Of a DNA stretch of 11,535 nt, positions 7,495-11,535 are shown piece by piece; the stretch's first letter is position 1, and each line of letters starts with the position of its first letter. The stretch is from Lobulomyces angularis (lineage: Eukaryota; Chytridiomycota; Chytridiomycetes; Lobulomycetales; Lobulomycetaceae): NCBI GenBank assembly GCA_027604685.1, contig JADHYX010000091.1:52564-64098 (forward strand), read 5' to 3'. The translations under genes were made by a program, and so were the position numbers. Under the pieces are notes generated by a model. The model was not told the DNA's origin. It saw only the letters and a list, made by a program, of their open reading frames with translations, and ran no database searches.

Positions 7495-10236
7495 TTACCC
7501 TAATTTTTCCAAAAATTCATTAAATTTATTATTTTCCAATTCAGGTACTTGAATTCCTGCCAACACTTTTGCAAAATCACTTCCATTATTTCTCTTAAAA
7601 AAAAAAAATAAAATAAAATTTTAAATTAAAAAAAAAAAAAAGAATAAAAATTTACATAATGCCACAATGTAATATTCCAATGATTTTCTAAATTATTCAA
7701 AAAATCACTAAGCTTTCCTGGTCTTTCTGGAAAGGAAAATCTAATCAACCTAGTTTTGCCAATCATTTATTTTTTTTAAATATTGCAACAAATAAATAAT
7801 AAAAATAAGAAAAACCTTTCGTTTTTGACGGCAGATCGTCCACCAACAAGGTATCTACCATGATTTTTTGCCAATTCATTATTTGATATATTTAGAATCA
7901 CTACGTCTTCCTTTTAAAAAATTAAAGATTAAAAAAAAAAATTACCAAAAAATATCAATCTTACCATTTTTTTAATACTCTGCTCCAAATCATTTTTATC
8001 TTCTGTACTCTTAACCTCAACAGCAATAAAAAATAAAGCTCTAGTAGGGTTGCTGTATCTATAAGTAAATTCAGTAACACTTCGAGGTTGGAGTTGAATA
8101 GTATTGTACAAATTTAAAAAAGTTCCTAATTTTTCAGGTAATTCTACAGAAAGAATTACTTCTTTTTCTTCACCTAATCTTGCTCTTTCAGCAACAAATC
8201 TAAATAAAAGAAAATAAGATAAAATAGAAGAAAAAAAAAATTTAATTTCATTATTATTTTTTAATTTTTTTTTATTTAAAGAATAAAAACCTTAATCTTT
8301 CAAAATTCATATTGGCACCACTAGTTATGGCAACAAATACTCCACCTTTCATATTTTGATTATTGTTTAAAAATTTTTTCATCCCAGCTGCTGCAAGGGC
8401 ACCAGATGGTTCCATTACTGTTCTAGTTTCATCAAAGACATCCTAAAATACAGAGTATATGTATGTATATTTTTTTATTATTATAAAAGGTTAAACTTTT
8501 AATTATTCTTTCTTTTTTAACCTTTATAGCTGCACAAATTTCATCTGTTGTTACCAATACCATGTCATCTACTGAATGCTTAAGAATTTTAAAATTTTCA
8601 TATCCCTGGTAAAATTTATTTTTTATTAATAAATATTTTTAAAAAATAAATAAATTCAAAATCTTTTGAATATTACTATTTGTCTGACGCTTGTTCCGTC
8701 ACTAAAAAGTCCTGCAGTTGGAATGTTGACAACTTTCCCTTGTTTTAAGGATTGATATAAAGAATCGGAATCTTGAAAAAATTAAAAAAAATTAAAATAA
8801 ATTAAAAATAAAAACTTTTTTTATTACATTTATATTATTATTATTATTTTTCAATTTTTTTTTTGGTTTTTACCGAATGTATTTACTCCAATTATTCTAG
8901 TTTCTGGTTTAATACGTTTTATGTATGCAGCAATGCCTAACAAAAAATAAAAAAAATTAAAAAAAAATATATTACATTTTTATTCTAAAAAATTATGTTT
9001 TAGTTTTTATTATTTTTTTTTATTTTTATTTTATTTGAATTTTTTAAAAAAAAAAAAATTAGCAAACCAGAAATCATTCCTCCACCTCCACAACAAATAA
9101 AGATTGCATCCAGCCTGTCTTGTCTAAGTTGCTTCAATATTTCAACTCCAATCGTTCCTTGACCAGCAATAACCTTATTTTCCACAAAATAATAATTTAG
9201 CAAAAAACAAAAGAGAAAGAGAGATTGTAAAAACTACTCTTATTTTTTTTATTTATTTATTTTTTTTACAAATTTATCATCAAAAGGACTAATAAAAACC
9301 AAATTCTTTTCTTTTTGCAATCGAAGACATTCAGCTTTTGCTTCATCAAAATCATTTCCTACCAAAATAATGTTTCCACCAAATCTTTTGACACTTTCAA
9401 CCTTTATTTCTGGTGCAAATTTTGGCATTACTATTGTTGCATTAATACCCAACTTCTGTGCTGCCAAAGCTACCCCCTTATTTTTTTGTTATTGATTTTT
9501 AGAAATATAAAAAAATATATTGATCTGGTTTATAAAAAAGGTTTTTTTATTTTATTTTTTAATTTTTAACTTATTTTTTTATTTTTATTTTTGCTTTTTT
9601 ATGTTCTTACTTGAGCATGGTTTCCAGCGCTGCAACAGATAACACCTCTCAATTTTTCCTCCTGGGAAAGTTGTGAAATTTTATTGTAAGCTCCTCTAAT
9701 TTTAAAAGAAAAAACTGGTTGCAGATCTTCCCTTTTCAAGTAGATAGTATTTCCTAATTTTTGGGAGAGCTTTGGGGCATATACCAAAGGTGTTTCTACT
9801 GCCACGTCGTAAACTTTGGCTGTTAAAATTAACTTCAAATAATCTATTTCTTCTCCATCGTCGTCTCTGAAGTCCTCCAAGTCAAACTTTGGCTTTGGGA
9901 TGATGGATTTGGGGAAAAAAAATTGATGTTCGCTGTTTTCTTTACACAGGGGCCCCTTCATCCTTACTTGAGAATCACATAATGATAATGCATTTCCCCT
10001 ATTTTAATTGGAATAATTTATGTTAAAAAAAAAAAAAAAAATTTGATATATTTTATTTTTTAATTTTTTTTTTTTTTTGTTTTGCATTCTAAAAATGTTT
10101 AGTTTATCTCTATCCACTTCACACAAAAAAAGATAAAAAAAAAGTGCTATATTTTTTTTCTTTTTTCCTTTTTTTACCAAGAAGCTGATCTTGACATTCC
10201 TGATTCAGATGGAGTTTCTAAGTGAAGTTGTGACAT
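7495..10236 (-). CDS. ILV1: Threonine deaminase (L-threonine ammonia-lyase), isoleucine biosynthesis
   Basis: PLP enzyme converting L-threonine to 2-oxobutanoate and ammonia, the committed step to isoleucine. Twelve exons: 10236-10178, 9962-9611, 9476-9270, 9173-9068, 8936-8874, 8771-8677, 8605-8522, 8442-8291, 8199-7965, 7910-7816, 7749-7656, 7593-7495. They sum to 547 codons (546 aa). The PLP lysine is in [10 protein letters not shown] (about K107). SAGNHAQGVAL (131 on) and the phosphate loop CGGGGMISG (about 235-238) follow, then [13 protein letters not shown] and [10 protein letters not shown]. Two ACT-like regulatory modules end the protein: [11 protein letters not shown] (about 387-460) and [14 protein letters not shown] (about 483-546), the allosteric isoleucine/valine-sensing arrangement. 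Exon 1 encodes only [19 protein letters not shown] plus a split Trp; it joins at the AG at 9964-9963, one base before an internal ATG at 9961 that could be an alternative start (526 aa). Neither N-terminus looks like a mitochondrial presequence, which is odd because fungal Ilv1 is normally mitochondrial. Confidence 0.95.
9963..10177 (-). other. ILV1 first intron, the longest in the window (215 bp)
   Basis: The donor GTAAAA follows TCT-TG at the end of a 59-nt exon; the acceptor is the second of two AGs four bases apart (CAAGTAAG). Only the second gives the right phase: TG plus G makes Trp, then ATG AAG GGG. The intron holds long A and T runs. If transcription starts inside it, translation from the ATG at 9961 would give a shorter isoform. 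The first exon has no homology support, so this intron is a strong inference rather than certain. Confidence 0.65.
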
Positions 10237-10756
10237 TCTTCTAATTTCTTAATTTTTATGAAAAATTATTATAATATTTTTTTTTTCTTTTTTATTCTTA
10301 ATATAAAAAAAAAAAATAAATTTAAAAATAAAAATTTAATAAAATTAAAATTAAACAGATTAATCCTCCCTTTTTTTTTTTTTTTTTTTTTGCTATATAT
10401 ATTGTGTGATTTTCAATGATTTCCCATTTTGATTTGTTAAAAAAATTAAAAAATTTTTTTAAAAAAAAAAAAAAATCAAGGTTTTGGTTAAAAAAAAAAG
10501 GATTGAATAAGTTCGAATTATTTAAATGCATAAAATTAATAAATAAAATAAAAAAAATTACAATAGAAAAATAAAACATTCTAGGTGTAAAATTTTATGT
10601 TTATTTTATATATTTATTTTTTTTTCTTTTTCTTTTTTCTTTTAAGAATAAATAATAATATAAAAAAAAAAAAAAGAAAACCAGAAAAAATTAGGATACA
10701 TGAAACAAAATTATCAAAAAAAAATTGTGTCAAATACATAAAAAAAAAAAAATTTA
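10237..10756. other. AT-rich intergenic region between SEC23 and ILV1
   Basis: The 520 bp between the SEC23 stop and the ILV1 start (both minus strand) serve as the SEC23 3' flank and ILV1 promoter. They consist mainly of A and T runs, up to T22 near 10370 and A13-14 near 10461 and 10662. The frames that appear open on both strands here are homopolymer artefacts rich in Phe, Lys, Ile and Asn. I see no RNA gene and no clear regulatory motif. Confidence 0.6.

Positions 10757-11535
<779 letters not shown>

Noticed and set aside
9315..9569. Plus-strand frame opposite ILV1 exon 3
   Set aside because: Antisense shadow of the conserved catalytic domain; its Cys/Phe-rich translation is meaningless.
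10512..10520. GTTCGAATT resembling a tRNA T-loop / B box
   Set aside because: No A box, acceptor stem or anticodon arm can be built around it.

Overview
The window is a very AT-rich, intron-dense eukaryotic nuclear segment, most likely from a fungus. All the genes are broken by short GT-AG introns, mostly about 40-130 bp, often with an ACTAAT-like branch site and a T-run before the AG. The fungal call rests on four things: a stand-alone gamma-glutamyl phosphate reductase with a yeast-Pro2-like C-terminal tail (animals and plants fuse it to glutamate kinase), a biosynthetic threonine deaminase with two ACT-like modules, a three-finger zinc-finger protein ending in a C2HC finger like those of fungal Crz1/CrzA factors, and the intron style. 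I cannot fix the lineage; an AT-rich early-diverging fungus is a guess. The last 26 bases are a pure A-run and cut through SEC23, so this looks like a contig that stops at a homopolymer.

Layout, left to right. 1-356 is homopolymer-rich DNA holding one orphan intron-like signature. 357-642 (+) is a two-exon gene for a 77-residue single-span membrane protein. 811-2595 (-) is the nine-exon proline-biosynthesis gene PRO2 (447 aa). 2596-3168 is intergenic and contains a perfect 11+11 bp palindrome. 3169-4121 (-) is the two-exon Crz1-like zinc-finger protein (299 aa). 4122-4911 is a divergent promoter region with an unusual GC-rich two-hairpin module beside a T20 tract, a degenerate ~23-bp tandem repeat and an ACGCGT box. 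4912-7004 (+) is a five-exon gene for an unrecognised 579-aa protein with three tandem 14-residue repeats. 7495-10236 (-) is the twelve-exon ILV1 threonine deaminase (546 aa), including a short upstream exon that is easy to miss. 10757-11503 (-) is the 3' end of SEC23, running off the window.

The genes do not form one pathway: two amino-acid biosynthesis enzymes (proline, isoleucine), a COPII coat subunit, a probable transcription factor and two unknowns. Exon structures were assembled by hand from conserved protein segments and checked so that every exon phase adds up. The PRO2, ILV1 and SEC23 models are therefore strong; the two unknown genes rest only on open frames and splice-site logic. 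The most unusual sequence is the 4160-4444 block, which read on the minus strand looks like tandem repeats, then two stem-loops, then a poly(A) tail.
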